Part shown: positions 1-7,404 of the stretch, piece after piece
Numbering within the stretch: position 1 is the first letter of the stretch
How the letters are laid out: each line of letters opens with the position of its first letter
DNA from: Actinomycetes bacterium
Lineage (GTDB): Bacteria > Actinomycetota > Acidimicrobiia > Acidimicrobiales > Palsa-688
DNA: 23,548 bases
Assembly (NCBI GenBank): GCA_021816565.1
Contig: JAKAXN010000022.1
Span: forward strand, 1-23,548
Reading direction: 5' to 3'
Notes under the pieces: generated by a model
Told to the model about the DNA's origin: nothing
Seen by the model: only the letters and a program-made list of their open reading frames with translations
The model's database searches: none
Program-made: the position numbers and the translations under genes

Positions 1-1
1 G

Positions 2-475
2 GCGTCGCATGACCCTCTGACCGGCATCTGGAACCGCAGGGCGGTGCTGCGCCACCTCGAGGGCCTGCTGGCAGCCGGAGGCGCCGCCGAGATCGCAGTC
101 GCCCTGGTCGACCTCAACGGCTTCAAGTCGGTCAACGACGGGCTGGGGCACCAGACCGGGGATCAGGTGCTGGCCGACGTCGCCCGGCGGCTGTGCCGGG
201 TCCCGGGCTCGGATGCGGTGGGTCGACTCGGCGGGGACGAGTTCCTGCTGGTCTGCCCCGACGGGGCGGGGGCAGCCCGGGAGATGGCCGGGTGGATCGA
301 GTCCGAGCTGCGGCTGCGGCGCGTCGGCGGGATCGAGCTCCCCGCCCCGGTCACCGCCACGGTCGGGGTGGCCTCTGCCCCGCCGTGCGAGGCCACGGTC
401 GAGCATCTGCTGGCGGCCGCCGACGCCGACCTCTACACCAGGCGCAGAGCCGGGCGGCGCAGCCCGCGGGGCTAG
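2..475 (+). CDS. Diguanylate cyclase (GGDEF domain), 3' part of a gene cut by the window edge
   Basis: The frame is open from the first bases and starts inside a GGDEF domain (HDPLTGIWNRRAVL), so the real start and any sensor domain lie outside the window. GGDEF proteins condense two GTP to c-di-GMP. The metal- and substrate-binding segment VDLNGFKSVNDGLGHQTGD and the signature GRLGGDEF are intact, so the domain should be active. The allosteric I-site RxxD, expected five residues before GGDEF, reads PGSD, so the arginine is missing and product inhibition is probably lost. The domain runs to its normal end (AAADADLYTRRRAGR) and the protein stops a few residues later. A GTG at 44 is internal to the domain and is not the start. 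The stop codon overlaps the putative -10 element of the next gene. Confidence 0.93.
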   Translation, partial: ASHDPLTGIWNRRAVLRHLEGLLAAGGAAEIAVALVDLNGFKSVNDGLGHQTGDQVLADVARRLCRVPGSDAVGRLGGDEFLLVCPDGAGAAREMAGWIESELRLRRVGGIELPAPVTATVGVASAPPCEATVEHLLAAADADLYTRRRAGRRSPRG

Positions 476-478
476 CCT
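473..478 (+). promoter_or_regulatory. Putative -10 element (TAGCCT) for a leaderless transcript
   Basis: TAGCCT fits the actinobacterial -10 consensus TANNNT. It ends 6 nt before the GTG at 485, the spacing expected if transcription starts at the start codon. Its first three bases are the stop codon of the GGDEF gene. There is no Shine-Dalgarno sequence between the genes and no recognisable -35 at the usual distance. The surrounding GCTAGCCTGGGGGTGTG closely resembles the sequence before the small gene at 5930. Confidence 0.45.
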
Positions 479-484
479 GGGGGT

Positions 485-3400
485 GTGCGGGTCCCTTTCA
501 CCCTGGTCCGCCCAGGCGGAGAGCGGGCTGACGTGCAGGCGGAGGTCGAAGGCCCGCTGACCGTCGGTGATCTGCTGCGCGCCGCAGGGGCGGATCCGTG
601 GTTCGAGGGGGCGCCGGTCCGCATCGACGGCCGGCTGGCCCATCTCGACGACCGGCTCGACGTAGCTGGATTGCGGCCCGGCTCGATCGTGGCCACCAGC
701 CCCGATTCCCCTGGCGACCTCCCCGCTGACAGGGACCCCGCCGAGGCCCTGCACCTGGCGGTCACCGGGGGGCCCAGCGCCGGCCTGCTGGCCCGGCTGC
801 CACCGGGGCCGGCCGTGGTGGGCCGGGCCCCCGAATGCGATGTCCACCTGCCCGACCCGACCGTGAGCAACCGGCACTTCCGGATCGAGATGGACCCGGG
901 CGGGGCCGTGACCGTCGAGGACCTCGGGTCGAGGAACGGGCTGCTGCTCGACGGCCGGCCCGTCACCGGAGCCACGCCGGTCCGCCCGGGGCAGGTCGTG
1001 GTGGCCGGCGACTCGGTGATGGAGCTCCGGGCCGGGTCGCCGCCCGACGCGGTGCTGCACGACATGTCGCTCATCTACGAGCTGCGCCGGCCGCCCCGGC
1101 TGCGCCCGGCCGGCACCCGGGCCGGGATCGACTGGCCCGAGCCGCCGGCCACCAGACACGGTCCGGTGGTCCCCCTGGCCTCGGCCGTCCTGCCCGTCGT
1201 CCTGGGCCTGGTGATGCTCCTCGTCACCAGGAGCCTGCTCATGCTGCTGTTCCTGCTGATGACGCCGATGCTGGTGGTGGCCAACTTCGTGACCACCAGG
1301 CGCTCCGGGCGCAAGGAGGCCACCCAGGCCGGCCGGGACTACGCCGAGGCGCAGGCCCGGGCGGAAGCTGCTCTGCAGGCGGCCCAGCAGGCGGAGGCGA
1401 CCGCCCGCCGCGAGGAGCACCCCGATCCGGCCACCCTCCTGGCCACCGTGACCGGCCCCCGGAGACGGCTGTGGGAACGCCGGGCCGACGACGCCGACTT
1501 CCTGGACGTGCGGGTCGGCACCGCCACCCTGGACAGCCGGGTCCGGCTGATCAGCTCCGACCCCTACGCCCACGAGCAGAAGAAGGCCCCGCCCGTGGAG
1601 GGGGTCCCCTGCGTGGTCTCCCTCCGCGACGCCGGCGTGCTGGGGGTGAGCGGTCCTTCCTCCTCGAGCGGGCCCAACGCGGCGTGGATGGTCGCCCAGC
1701 AGGTGATATCGACCGGGCCGGCCGATCTCCGCCTGGTGGTGCTGTCGGACACCCCGGCCACCGGCCCGGACCGCTGGGCGTGGGCCCGGTGGCTGCCGCA
1801 CACGGCCAGCGGCGGCGAGCCCGCAGGGCCCGCGGATGGCGGGGAGGGAGTAGAAGCCCGGGCCGCCGATCTGGTGGACCTGGTCGAGTCCCGGTCCCGG
1901 GACCTCGATCAGGGCCGCGGCTACGGGGGAAGCCAGCCGGACTGGGCCTGGGTACTGGTGGTGCTGGACCGGGCCCACGACGTGCGGCGCATACCGGGCA
2001 TGGAGGTGGTCCTCCAGCGGGGCCCGGCCGTGAGGGTCGTGGCGCTGTGCGTCGAGGAGGCGGAATCGCACCTCCCGCCCGAGTGCCGGGCCGTGGTCAC
2101 CATCGACAGCACCGGCACCGCGTCGCTCAGGCAGTCGGACCAGCCGACCGTAGAGGGCATCGCCGTCGACCGGGTGGGGTCGGGTTGGTGCCAGACCGTC
2201 GGGCGGAGGCTGGCCCCCATCAGCGACCCCGAGGTCCGCTCGCTGGCCGGCCGCATCCCGGCCCACGCCCGCCTGGTGGACCTGCTCGCCGTCGCCGGCA
2301 CCGGGCCCGACGCCCTCGCCGCCCGCTGGCAGGCGCAGGAGCGCAGCACCGCGGCACTGGTGGGAGCCGGGACCGACGGGCCCTTTTTCCTGGATCTCAG
2401 GACCGACGGGCCCCACGGGCTGGTGGCGGGTACGACCGGAGCCGGCAAGTCGGAGTTCCTCCAGACCCTGGTCGCGTCGCTGGCCGTCGCCAACCGCCCG
2501 GACGCCATGAACTTCCTCCTGGTGGACTACAAGGGCGGCTCGGCGTTTCGCGACTGCGCCCGCCTGCCCCACACCGTCGGGGTGGTCACCGATCTGGACG
2601 GCCACCTGGTGGAGCGGGCCCTGGTCTCGCTCACCGCCGAGCTCAAGCGGCGGGAGGAGCTGCTGGCCCGGGCCGCGGCCAAGGACATCGACGACTACGT
2701 GACCCTCGGGCAGCCCCTCGGGCCCCTCCCCCGGCTGGCGATCGTGATCGACGAGTTCGCCGGCCTGGTCACCGAGCTACCCGACTTCGTCACCGGCCTG
2801 GTCGGCATAGCCCAGCGGGGCCGGTCGCTGGGGATCCACCTGATCCTCGCCACCCAGCGCCCGTCGGGGGTGGTGAGCCCCGAGATCCGGGCCAACACCA
2901 ACCTCAGGGTGGCGCTCCGGGTGGTATCCCCCGCGGAGTCGGTGGACATCATCGACGCTCCGGACGCGGCCCGCATCTCCCCTGCCACCCCGGGCCGGGC
3001 CCTGGCCATGACCGGCCACTCCACCCTCGTCCCGTTCCAGGCGGCGCGCGTCGGCGGCCCGGCGGTTGCGGCCGGCGACGGGCGGGCCGCCCGGGTGGCC
3101 GTCGCCCCCCTCTCGTGGGCCACCGCCGGCCGCCGGCTGGAGGCCCGACCGGTCGCCGGTGGAGGCCCGGCCGCGGTGACCGATCCGACCGACACCGACC
3201 TGGCCCGCCTGGCCACCGCTCTCATCGACGCCGCGGCTCAGGCCGGGATCGGCCAGCAGCGCCAGCCGTGGCTGCCGGCCCTGCCGGAGGCCCTGGCCCT
3301 GGACCAGCTCAGCGCGGCGGCGACCCCCGAGCCCGGCGCCGTGCGCCCCGTCGCCGTCGGCCTGGTCGACCTGCCGGCGGCGCAACGCCAGGAGCCCTGG

Positions 3401-4846
3401 TGCTACGACCCCGTCACCGCCCGCCACCTCCTGATCGCCGGCAGCCCCGGCAGCGGCCGCACCACCGCCCTGCGTACCGTGGCCGCGGCGCTGGCCTCCG
3501 GGGAGCATCCAGACGACGTCTGGATCTACGTCCTCGACTGCGGCGGGGGCGAGCTGCGCCGGCTGGCCGACCTCCCCCACTGCGGAGCGGTGGTCACCCG
3601 CAGCGAATCGGACCGGGCCGACCGCCTCCTCGGGCGCCTCCACCGCGAGATGACCCGCCGGCTGGACCTGCTGGCCCGCCACGGTCACGCCGACCTGGGC
3701 GAGCACCGCCGGGCCGCAGCAGACGAGGACCGGATCCCCTACATCGTGGTGCTGATCGACCGGTGGGAGGGGTTCCTCGCGGCGTTCGACCCCATCGACA
3801 CCGGCCGGCTCACCGAGATGGCGCTGGACCTGGCCCGGGAGGGTGGTTCCGCGGGTATCCGGCTGGTGGTCACCGGCGACCGGCAACTCCTGCTCGGCAA
3901 GCTGGCCAGCACGGTGGAGGACCGCCTCTGCCTCAACCTGGCCGAGCCGACCGACTACTCCATGGCCGGCCTCGATCCGAGGCGGGTGCCACCCACCATG
4001 GGGCCGGGCCGGGCGCTGCGCACGGGCGATCAGGCCGAACTGCAGATCGCGCTGCCGGGGCCGGGCACGTCGGGCGTCGACCAGACCAACGCGGTGGCCC
4101 AACTGGCCTCCCGGTGGCAGGCCCGCCACGACCAGGCGTCACCGCGGCGACCGTTCCGCATCGACGCCCTGCCCGACACGATCGACCTGGCCGCCGCCGG
4201 GCGCCTCCCGACCAACCGGGCGGCCGGCGCCCACTGGGCCCTGGTCGGCGTGGGCGGGGACGAGCTGACCGCCACCGGACTCGACCTGCTGGCACCCGGG
4301 GGTTTCGTCGTCGCCGGACCGCGCCGCTCCGGGCGGAGCACCGCGCTGGTGGTGATGGCCCGGTCACTGTTGTCGAGCGGCTCCTCGGTGCTGGCCATGT
4401 GCCCCCGACCGTCCCCGCTGCGCCGGCTGGCCGGCTCCCCCGGCGTCATCGGGGTGCTCAACGGGGACAGCCCCCCTGTCGGCGAGACCCTGGAGCTGAT
4501 CAACTCGCTGGACGGCCCGCTGACCGTGCTGGTCGACGACGCCTACCTCCTGCACAACAGCGACCTGGCCGAGCTTCTCGAGGCCATCGCCCGGGACGGC
4601 CCCGAGCAGGGTCACGTCATGGTGGTGGCCGGAACCGGGGAGGATCTGGCCCGGCCGATGCGCGGGTTCATCACCGAGACCCGCCAGTCCCGGACCGGTC
4701 TCCTGCTGTGCCCGGAGTCCCACCTGCACGGCGAGGTGGTGGGCGTGCGCCTGCCCCGGAGCGCGGTGTTCAGCCGGCCCCCGGGCCGGGGCGTGCTGGC
4801 CGCCACCGACCGGCTCCTGACGGTGCAGGTGCCCTGGCCCGGGTGA
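485..4846 (+). CDS. FHA-containing FtsK/SpoIIIE-family ATPase, EssC/EccC-like type VII secretion protein
   Basis: A 1453-residue membrane-bound motor ATPase of the type that drives export of WXG100/ESX substrates. Residues 1-75 look like a small beta-grasp-like domain. An FHA phosphothreonine-binding domain follows at about 92-182, with GR at 113-114, SNRH at 128-131 and GSRNG at 148-152. Two membrane helices lie at about 230-269 and an Ala/Glu-rich coiled-coil at about 280-312. Three ATPase modules follow. D1 has a canonical Walker A (GTTGAGKS, 649-656) and Walker B (IVIDE, Asp756). D2 (GSPGSGRTT at 986, Asp1092) and D3 (GPRRSGRST at 1278, Asp1351) have arginine in place of the Walker A lysine. 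The layout and length resemble EssC (about 1480 residues) more than mycobacterial EccC, which lacks FHA. The GTG at 485 is chosen because translation gives the beta-grasp start at once and a -10 lies 6 nt upstream. No ESX partner gene is in the window. Confidence 0.9.
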   Translation: MRVPFTLVRPGGERADVQAEVEGPLTVGDLLRAAGADPWFEGAPVRIDGRLAHLDDRLDVAGLRPGSIVATSPDSPGDLPADRDPAEALHLAVTGGPSAGLLARLPPGPAVVGRAPECDVHLPDPTVSNRHFRIEMDPGGAVTVEDLGSRNGLLLDGRPVTGATPVRPGQVVVAGDSVMELRAGSPPDAVLHDMSLIYELRRPPRLRPAGTRAGIDWPEPPATRHGPVVPLASAVLPVVLGLVMLLVTRSLLMLLFLLMTPMLVVANFVTTRRSGRKEATQAGRDYAEAQARAEAALQAAQQAEATARREEHPDPATLLATVTGPRRRLWERRADDADFLDVRVGTATLDSRVRLISSDPYAHEQKKAPPVEGVPCVVSLRDAGVLGVSGPSSSSGPNAAWMVAQQVISTGPADLRLVVLSDTPATGPDRWAWARWLPHTASGGEPAGPADGGEGVEARAADLVDLVESRSRDLDQGRGYGGSQPDWAWVLVVLDRAHDVRRIPGMEVVLQRGPAVRVVALCVEEAESHLPPECRAVVTIDSTGTASLRQSDQPTVEGIAVDRVGSGWCQTVGRRLAPISDPEVRSLAGRIPAHARLVDLLAVAGTGPDALAARWQAQERSTAALVGAGTDGPFFLDLRTDGPHGLVAGTTGAGKSEFLQTLVASLAVANRPDAMNFLLVDYKGGSAFRDCARLPHTVGVVTDLDGHLVERALVSLTAELKRREELLARAAAKDIDDYVTLGQPLGPLPRLAIVIDEFAGLVTELPDFVTGLVGIAQRGRSLGIHLILATQRPSGVVSPEIRANTNLRVALRVVSPAESVDIIDAPDAARISPATPGRALAMTGHSTLVPFQAARVGGPAVAAGDGRAARVAVAPLSWATAGRRLEARPVAGGGPAAVTDPTDTDLARLATALIDAAAQAGIGQQRQPWLPALPEALALDQLSAAATPEPGAVRPVAVGLVDLPAAQRQEPWCYDPVTARHLLIAGSPGSGRTTALRTVAAALASGEHPDDVWIYVLDCGGGELRRLADLPHCGAVVTRSESDRADRLLGRLHREMTRRLDLLARHGHADLGEHRRAAADEDRIPYIVVLIDRWEGFLAAFDPIDTGRLTEMALDLAREGGSAGIRLVVTGDRQLLLGKLASTVEDRLCLNLAEPTDYSMAGLDPRRVPPTMGPGRALRTGDQAELQIALPGPGTSGVDQTNAVAQLASRWQARHDQASPRRPFRIDALPDTIDLAAAGRLPTNRAAGAHWALVGVGGDELTATGLDLLAPGGFVVAGPRRSGRSTALVVMARSLLSSGSSVLAMCPRPSPLRRLAGSPGVIGVLNGDSPPVGETLELINSLDGPLTVLVDDAYLLHNSDLAELLEAIARDGPEQGHVMVVAGTGEDLARPMRGFITETRQSRTGLLLCPESHLHGEVVGVRLPRSAVFSRPPGRGVLAATDRLLTVQVPWPG

Positions 4847-4868
4847 CCGGAGGGCACCGGCCGGCCCG

Positions 4869-5714
4869 CTACCCCCGGTACAGCTGGCTCACGGAGGCTA
4901 TGTCGGCCTGGTCCGAGCGGGCCGCGGCCTTCTCGTACATCTCCTGGGCGGTGGAGGTCAGCGGCAGGTCCTCGCCGGCCGAGCGGGCCAGCTCCACCGC
5001 CAGGCGGGCGTCCTTGACCCCGAGCACGGTTCTCCACAGCGGCTCCTGCTGGCCGGTGAGGATCCCCTCGAAGCGGTACTTCAGTCCGGGCGCCACCATC
5101 GGGCTGTCGCCGAGCAGCTCACGCAGCTGGTCGTCGGTCAGGCCCCCGGCCCGCCCGGCGGCGAAGGCCTCCGACAGGGCCACCACGCCGTCGAGCAGCA
5201 GCAGGTTGACGCTCAGCTTGGCCGCCGACGCCATGGCCGGCTCCCGGTAGCGGATCCGCTTCTCCGACAGCGCCGGGAACAGCGGATCCACCGCCCCGGC
5301 ACCGTGCTCGTCGGCCCCGATCAGGAAGATGGCCTGACCCGACTCGGTCTGGCTCGGGCTTCCGAGCACGGGCATGGCCACGAAGCGGGGAAAGGCGCCG
5401 TCCAGCTCCCGGGTCGTCGGCGGGGCCACGGTGGAAGCGTCCACGTAGGTCGCGCCCTCCGGCAGCGACGCCCGGATGCCGTCGTCACCGAGGGCCACGG
5501 CCCGCACCGCCTCGTCGTTGGCCAGGCTGGTGATCACCAGCTCCGCCTCTCCGACGGCGTCGGTGATGGAACCGGCCTCACGGGCGCCGCTGTCGACCAG
5601 TCCGGGCGCCCGGCCGGGGCTGCGGTTCCATACGATCACCTGGTGGCCCGACCCGAGCAGTCGGCCGGCCAGGGCCTGGCCCATCCGGCCCATTCCCAGC
5701 ACGGAAATGTTCAT
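4869..5714 (-). CDS. NAD(P)-dependent oxidoreductase of the 3-hydroxyisobutyrate dehydrogenase family
   Basis: A 281-residue beta-hydroxyacid dehydrogenase/imine reductase-type protein that would oxidise a short hydroxy acid or reduce a carbonyl or imine using a nicotinamide cofactor in the cytoplasm. The N-terminal Rossmann motif GMGRMGQALA (7-16) is clear. Arginine 31 in VWNRSPGR, just after the second beta strand, suggests NADPH preference. The substrate-side motif is MPVLGSP (114-120), a variant of the usual APVSGG. The catalytic lysine is K166 with N170 in AAKLSVN. The ATG at 5714 is chosen because the Rossmann strand begins at once and GGAGGAGAG stands just upstream. The frame stays open further upstream to 5876, but that stretch has no family similarity. 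It converges on the EssC-like gene with a 22-nt gap. The substrate cannot be told from sequence. Confidence 0.9.
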   Translation of the reverse strand: MNISVLGMGRMGQALAGRLLGSGHQVIVWNRSPGRAPGLVDSGAREAGSITDAVGEAELVITSLANDEAVRAVALGDDGIRASLPEGATYVDASTVAPPTTRELDGAFPRFVAMPVLGSPSQTESGQAIFLIGADEHGAGAVDPLFPALSEKRIRYREPAMASAAKLSVNLLLLDGVVALSEAFAAGRAGGLTDDQLRELLGDSPMVAPGLKYRFEGILTGQQEPLWRTVLGVKDARLAVELARSAGEDLPLTSTAQEMYEKAAARSDQADIASVSQLYRG

Positions 5715-5816
5715 CGTGGCGCTCTCCTCCGGTTCGCGGGCCTGGCACTCGGCCCGACCCTGCTCGGATACCCAGACGCCTCCGTGGCCACACCGGAAAA
5801 TCCCGGGGCTCCCGGT

Positions 5817-5830
5817 ACCGGTCGACCGGT
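5817..5830. promoter_or_regulatory. Perfect 14-bp palindrome, possible operator
   Basis: ACCGGTCGACCGGT is a perfect palindrome in the 215-bp divergent region between the reductase gene (start 5714) and the small membrane protein gene (start 5930). Its position, about 100 bp upstream of both starts, suits a dimeric regulator. It is built of CG-rich words that are common in this genome, so chance is a real alternative. Confidence 0.3.
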
Positions 5831-5916
5831 TCGGGACCAACGACCCTCGAAGGGCGACCGCTGCCGGTGATAGCACAGTGGCTGTGGAATCCGACCCGGA
5901 CGGCGGCCTCCGGCGC

Positions 5917-5922
5917 TACCCT
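5917..5922 (+). promoter_or_regulatory. Putative -10 element (TACCCT) for a leaderless transcript
   Basis: TACCCT matches TANNNT and ends 7 nt before the ATG at 5930. The flanking GCTACCCTGGGGGGTATG is nearly the same as the sequence before the EssC-like gene at 471-487. No -35 is evident. Confidence 0.4.
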
Positions 5923-5929
5923 GGGGGGT

Positions 5930-6199
5930 ATGTTCGGGTCCTGCCTCACCAGCCGTCTCGTGCTCGGGGCGGTGGGCGGCTACAGCCTGCTGTCCCTGTC
6001 GGGCAACTCCACCTGGGCGTGGATCGGAGCGGCGCTCGGGGCGCTGGCCGTCTACCTGTGGTCCCGCCGGACGCGTTCCGGAACCGGCTGCGCCACCGGC
6101 TGCGGCGTCCGGGGCGCCCGCCGGACCCGGTCGGTCATCGATGCCCGCAGCACCGATGCCGGCTCCGCCCGGGCCCCCCACCCGGGCGGCCCACGCTAG
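5930..6199 (+). CDS. Small membrane protein of unknown function
   Basis: An 89-residue protein that I do not recognise. It has two short hydrophobic segments, at about residues 8-24 (LVLGAVGGYSLLSL) and 28-45 (TWAWIGAALGALAVYLW), consistent with a helical hairpin in the membrane. A basic tail follows, rich in Arg, Gly and Ser, with two closely spaced cysteines (GCATGCG). The start at 5930 is preferred over an upstream ATG at 5867 because the hydrophobic part begins soon after it and a TACCCT hexamer lies 7 nt upstream. The 5867 start would add 21 residues with no clear feature. It stands alone between the divergent reductase gene and the secreted-protein gene. The coding call rests on the hydrophobic pattern and spacing only. 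Confidence 0.5.
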   Translation: MFGSCLTSRLVLGAVGGYSLLSLSGNSTWAWIGAALGALAVYLWSRRTRSGTGCATGCGVRGARRTRSVIDARSTDAGSARAPHPGGPR

Positions 6200-6203
6200 C
6201 CGC

Positions 6204-6242
6204 CTTCATCGAAGCTTCACGCTCGCCCACCTCGCAGCTTCA
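6204..6242 (+). promoter_or_regulatory. Phased CTTCA direct repeats, possible response-regulator binding site
   Basis: CTTCA occurs at 6204-6208, 6215-6219 and 6238-6242, that is 11 and then 23 bp apart, about one and two helical turns. The last two are part of a longer repeat AGCTTCAC (6213-6220 and 6236-6243). OmpR-family regulators typically bind tandem repeats with this kind of phasing, and an OmpR-family regulator is encoded about 470 bp downstream. The repeats end about 50 bp upstream of the secreted-protein start. Binding is inference. Confidence 0.35.
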
Positions 6243-6293
6243 CCCGCAGGGCATTGACTGATGGTGAAGCCGATGAAGGAGGAGGTGAAGAAG

Positions 6294-6605
6294 ATGAGAC
6301 GCTGGCACAAGGGTCTCGCTGCCGCTGGAGTGGCGGTGGCCCTGCTGGTCCCTTCCGGTGTCGCCCTGGCGGCGACCACCCAAGCGGGACACGGCCCGGC
6401 CGACACCACGACCTGCGCCGGGGATCACCAGATGCAGCAACTGCGGGACGGGAGCGGCTGGCGGCACACCACCGCCGACGGCAGCACCGTCGGGTTCGGT
6501 CACGGGTACGGCCACCAGCACATGAGCGGCCCGCAGGACGGCACCGGGCCGCAGGCCGACCGCCCGATGGACGGCACGGGCAACCAGTGGGGAAGCACGA
6601 GCTGA
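6294..6605 (+). CDS. Small secreted protein with His/Met-containing tail
   Basis: A 103-residue protein with a clear Sec signal peptide: a basic start (MRRWHKG), a hydrophobic core and a likely cleavage after ALA near residue 26. The mature part is short, polar and probably disordered. It has a single cysteine (TTCAGDH) and a Gly/His-rich stretch (GFGHGYGHQHM), then Gly, Pro, Gln and Asp. Histidine and methionine could bind metal ions, but that is inference. The ATG at 6294 is chosen because GGAGGAGGTG at 6278-6287 sits at ideal spacing and the signal peptide begins directly. ATGs at 6261 and 6273 are in frame but would add an acidic/basic stretch before the signal. It lies upstream of a two-component system, separated by a strong stem-loop. 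A secreted protein in that position could be the target or input of the system. Confidence 0.75.
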   Translation: MRRWHKGLAAAGVAVALLVPSGVALAATTQAGHGPADTTTCAGDHQMQQLRDGSGWRHTTADGSTVGFGHGYGHQHMSGPQDGTGPQADRPMDGTGNQWGSTS

Positions 6606-6620
6606 CCCCCACAGCCCATT

Positions 6621-6659
6621 CCACGGACATCCCGTCCCACCCGGCCGGGATGTCCGTGG
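6621..6659 (+). terminator. Perfect 14-bp stem-loop between secreted-protein and kinase-system genes
   Basis: CCACGGACATCCCG (6621-6634) and its exact reverse complement CGGGATGTCCGTGG (6646-6659) are separated by an 11-nt loop. The structure begins 15 nt after the stop codon at 6605. No T-run follows, so it is either a U-tract-less terminator, common in high-GC actinobacteria, or an mRNA-protecting hairpin that lets the secreted protein be made at a different level from the downstream regulator and kinase. Confidence 0.7.
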
Positions 6660-6708
6660 CGCGCCCGGCCGCCCACCCCGTCCACGCGGGGCCGAGGGGC
6701 GCCGACCG

Positions 6709-7404
6709 GTGAGCCGGCAGGCGGTGATGATCGTCGACGACGAGGCGTCCATCCGCCAGATCGTCCGCCGCTACCTGGAGGCCGACGGGTACCGCGTCGT
6801 CGAGGCCGCCGACGGCTCGGAGGCCCTCGGCCGCTTCCGGGCCCAGCCCTGCGATGTGGTCATCCTCGATGTCATGATGCCCGGCACGGACGGGCTGGAG
6901 GTGCTGAGGCAGCTGCGGTCCGGGTCGGACGTGTACGTGATCATGCTGACGGCCAAGGTTGAGGAGGTGGACCGGCTGGTGGGCCTGGCCGTGGGGGCCG
7001 ATGACTACATGACCAAGCCGTTCAGCCCCCGGGAGCTGGTGGCCCGGGTGAAGGCGGTGCTGCGCCGCCCGCGGTCGGGCGGTGACGCCCCGGCGGAAGA
7101 CCTGCTCCGCCTGCCCGGCCTGGAGGTGGACCGGGCCCGCCACGAGGTGCGCGTCGACGGGGAGCCGGTCGACCTGACGGCGCTGGAGTTCAACCTGCTG
7201 GCGACGATGGCCGGCTCCCCCGGGCTGGTGTTCACCCGCCGGCAGCTGCTCGAGCGCATATGGGGCTTCGACTTCTTCGGTGACGAGCGGGTGGTCGATG
7301 TCCACATCCGCAACCTGCGCCGGAAGCTTTCCGACGACAGCGACAACCCCCGCTTCATAGCCACCGTGCGGGGGGTCGGCTACAAGATCGGGGCCGGGCA
7401 GTGA
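6709..7404 (+). CDS. OmpR/PhoB-family response regulator
   Basis: A 231-residue DNA-binding response regulator. The receiver domain (about residues 4-118) has the acidic pair in VDDEAS, the phosphoacceptor Asp54 in VILDVMMPG, the switch residues in IMLTAK and Lys103 in MTKPFSP. The C-terminal winged helix (about 130-229) shows the usual LTALEFNLL, RRQLLERIWG, VDVHIRNLRRKL and TVRGVGYKIG segments. It starts with GTG at 6709, with GAGGGG about 10 nt upstream. The stop overlaps the start of the kinase gene by 4 nt (GTGA), so the two are translationally coupled and very likely partners. Likely targets are the upstream secreted-protein gene, whose leader has phased repeats, and perhaps the efflux pump downstream. 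Confidence 0.95.
   Translation: MSRQAVMIVDDEASIRQIVRRYLEADGYRVVEAADGSEALGRFRAQPCDVVILDVMMPGTDGLEVLRQLRSGSDVYVIMLTAKVEEVDRLVGLAVGADDYMTKPFSPRELVARVKAVLRRPRSGGDAPAEDLLRLPGLEVDRARHEVRVDGEPVDLTALEFNLLATMAGSPGLVFTRRQLLERIWGFDFFGDERVVDVHIRNLRRKLSDDSDNPRFIATVRGVGYKIGAGQ

Noticed and set aside
2777..4129. A 450-codon minus-strand frame inside the EssC-like gene
   Set aside because: It is an antisense shadow with low-complexity Gly/His/Gln content and no domain or ribosome site.
4847..4868. Terminator between the convergent EssC-like and reductase genes
   Set aside because: Only short 4-bp GGGC/GCCC pairing within a 22-nt GC-rich gap; not distinguishable from background.
835..5250. A 1471-codon plus-strand open frame overlapping the EssC-like gene in another frame
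   Set aside because: Its translation is Arg/Pro/Gly-rich without domains, as expected of an out-of-frame reading of GC-rich DNA. The 485 frame contains FHA and Walker motifs.
5715..5876. N-terminal extension of the reductase up to 5876
   Set aside because: The Rossmann motif begins at the 5714 start, a GGAGGAGAG site precedes it, and the extra 54 residues resemble no part of the family.
6254..6259. TTGACT as a -35 for the secreted-protein gene
   Set aside because: At 16-18 nt downstream there is only the purine-rich ribosome site, with no -10-like hexamer.
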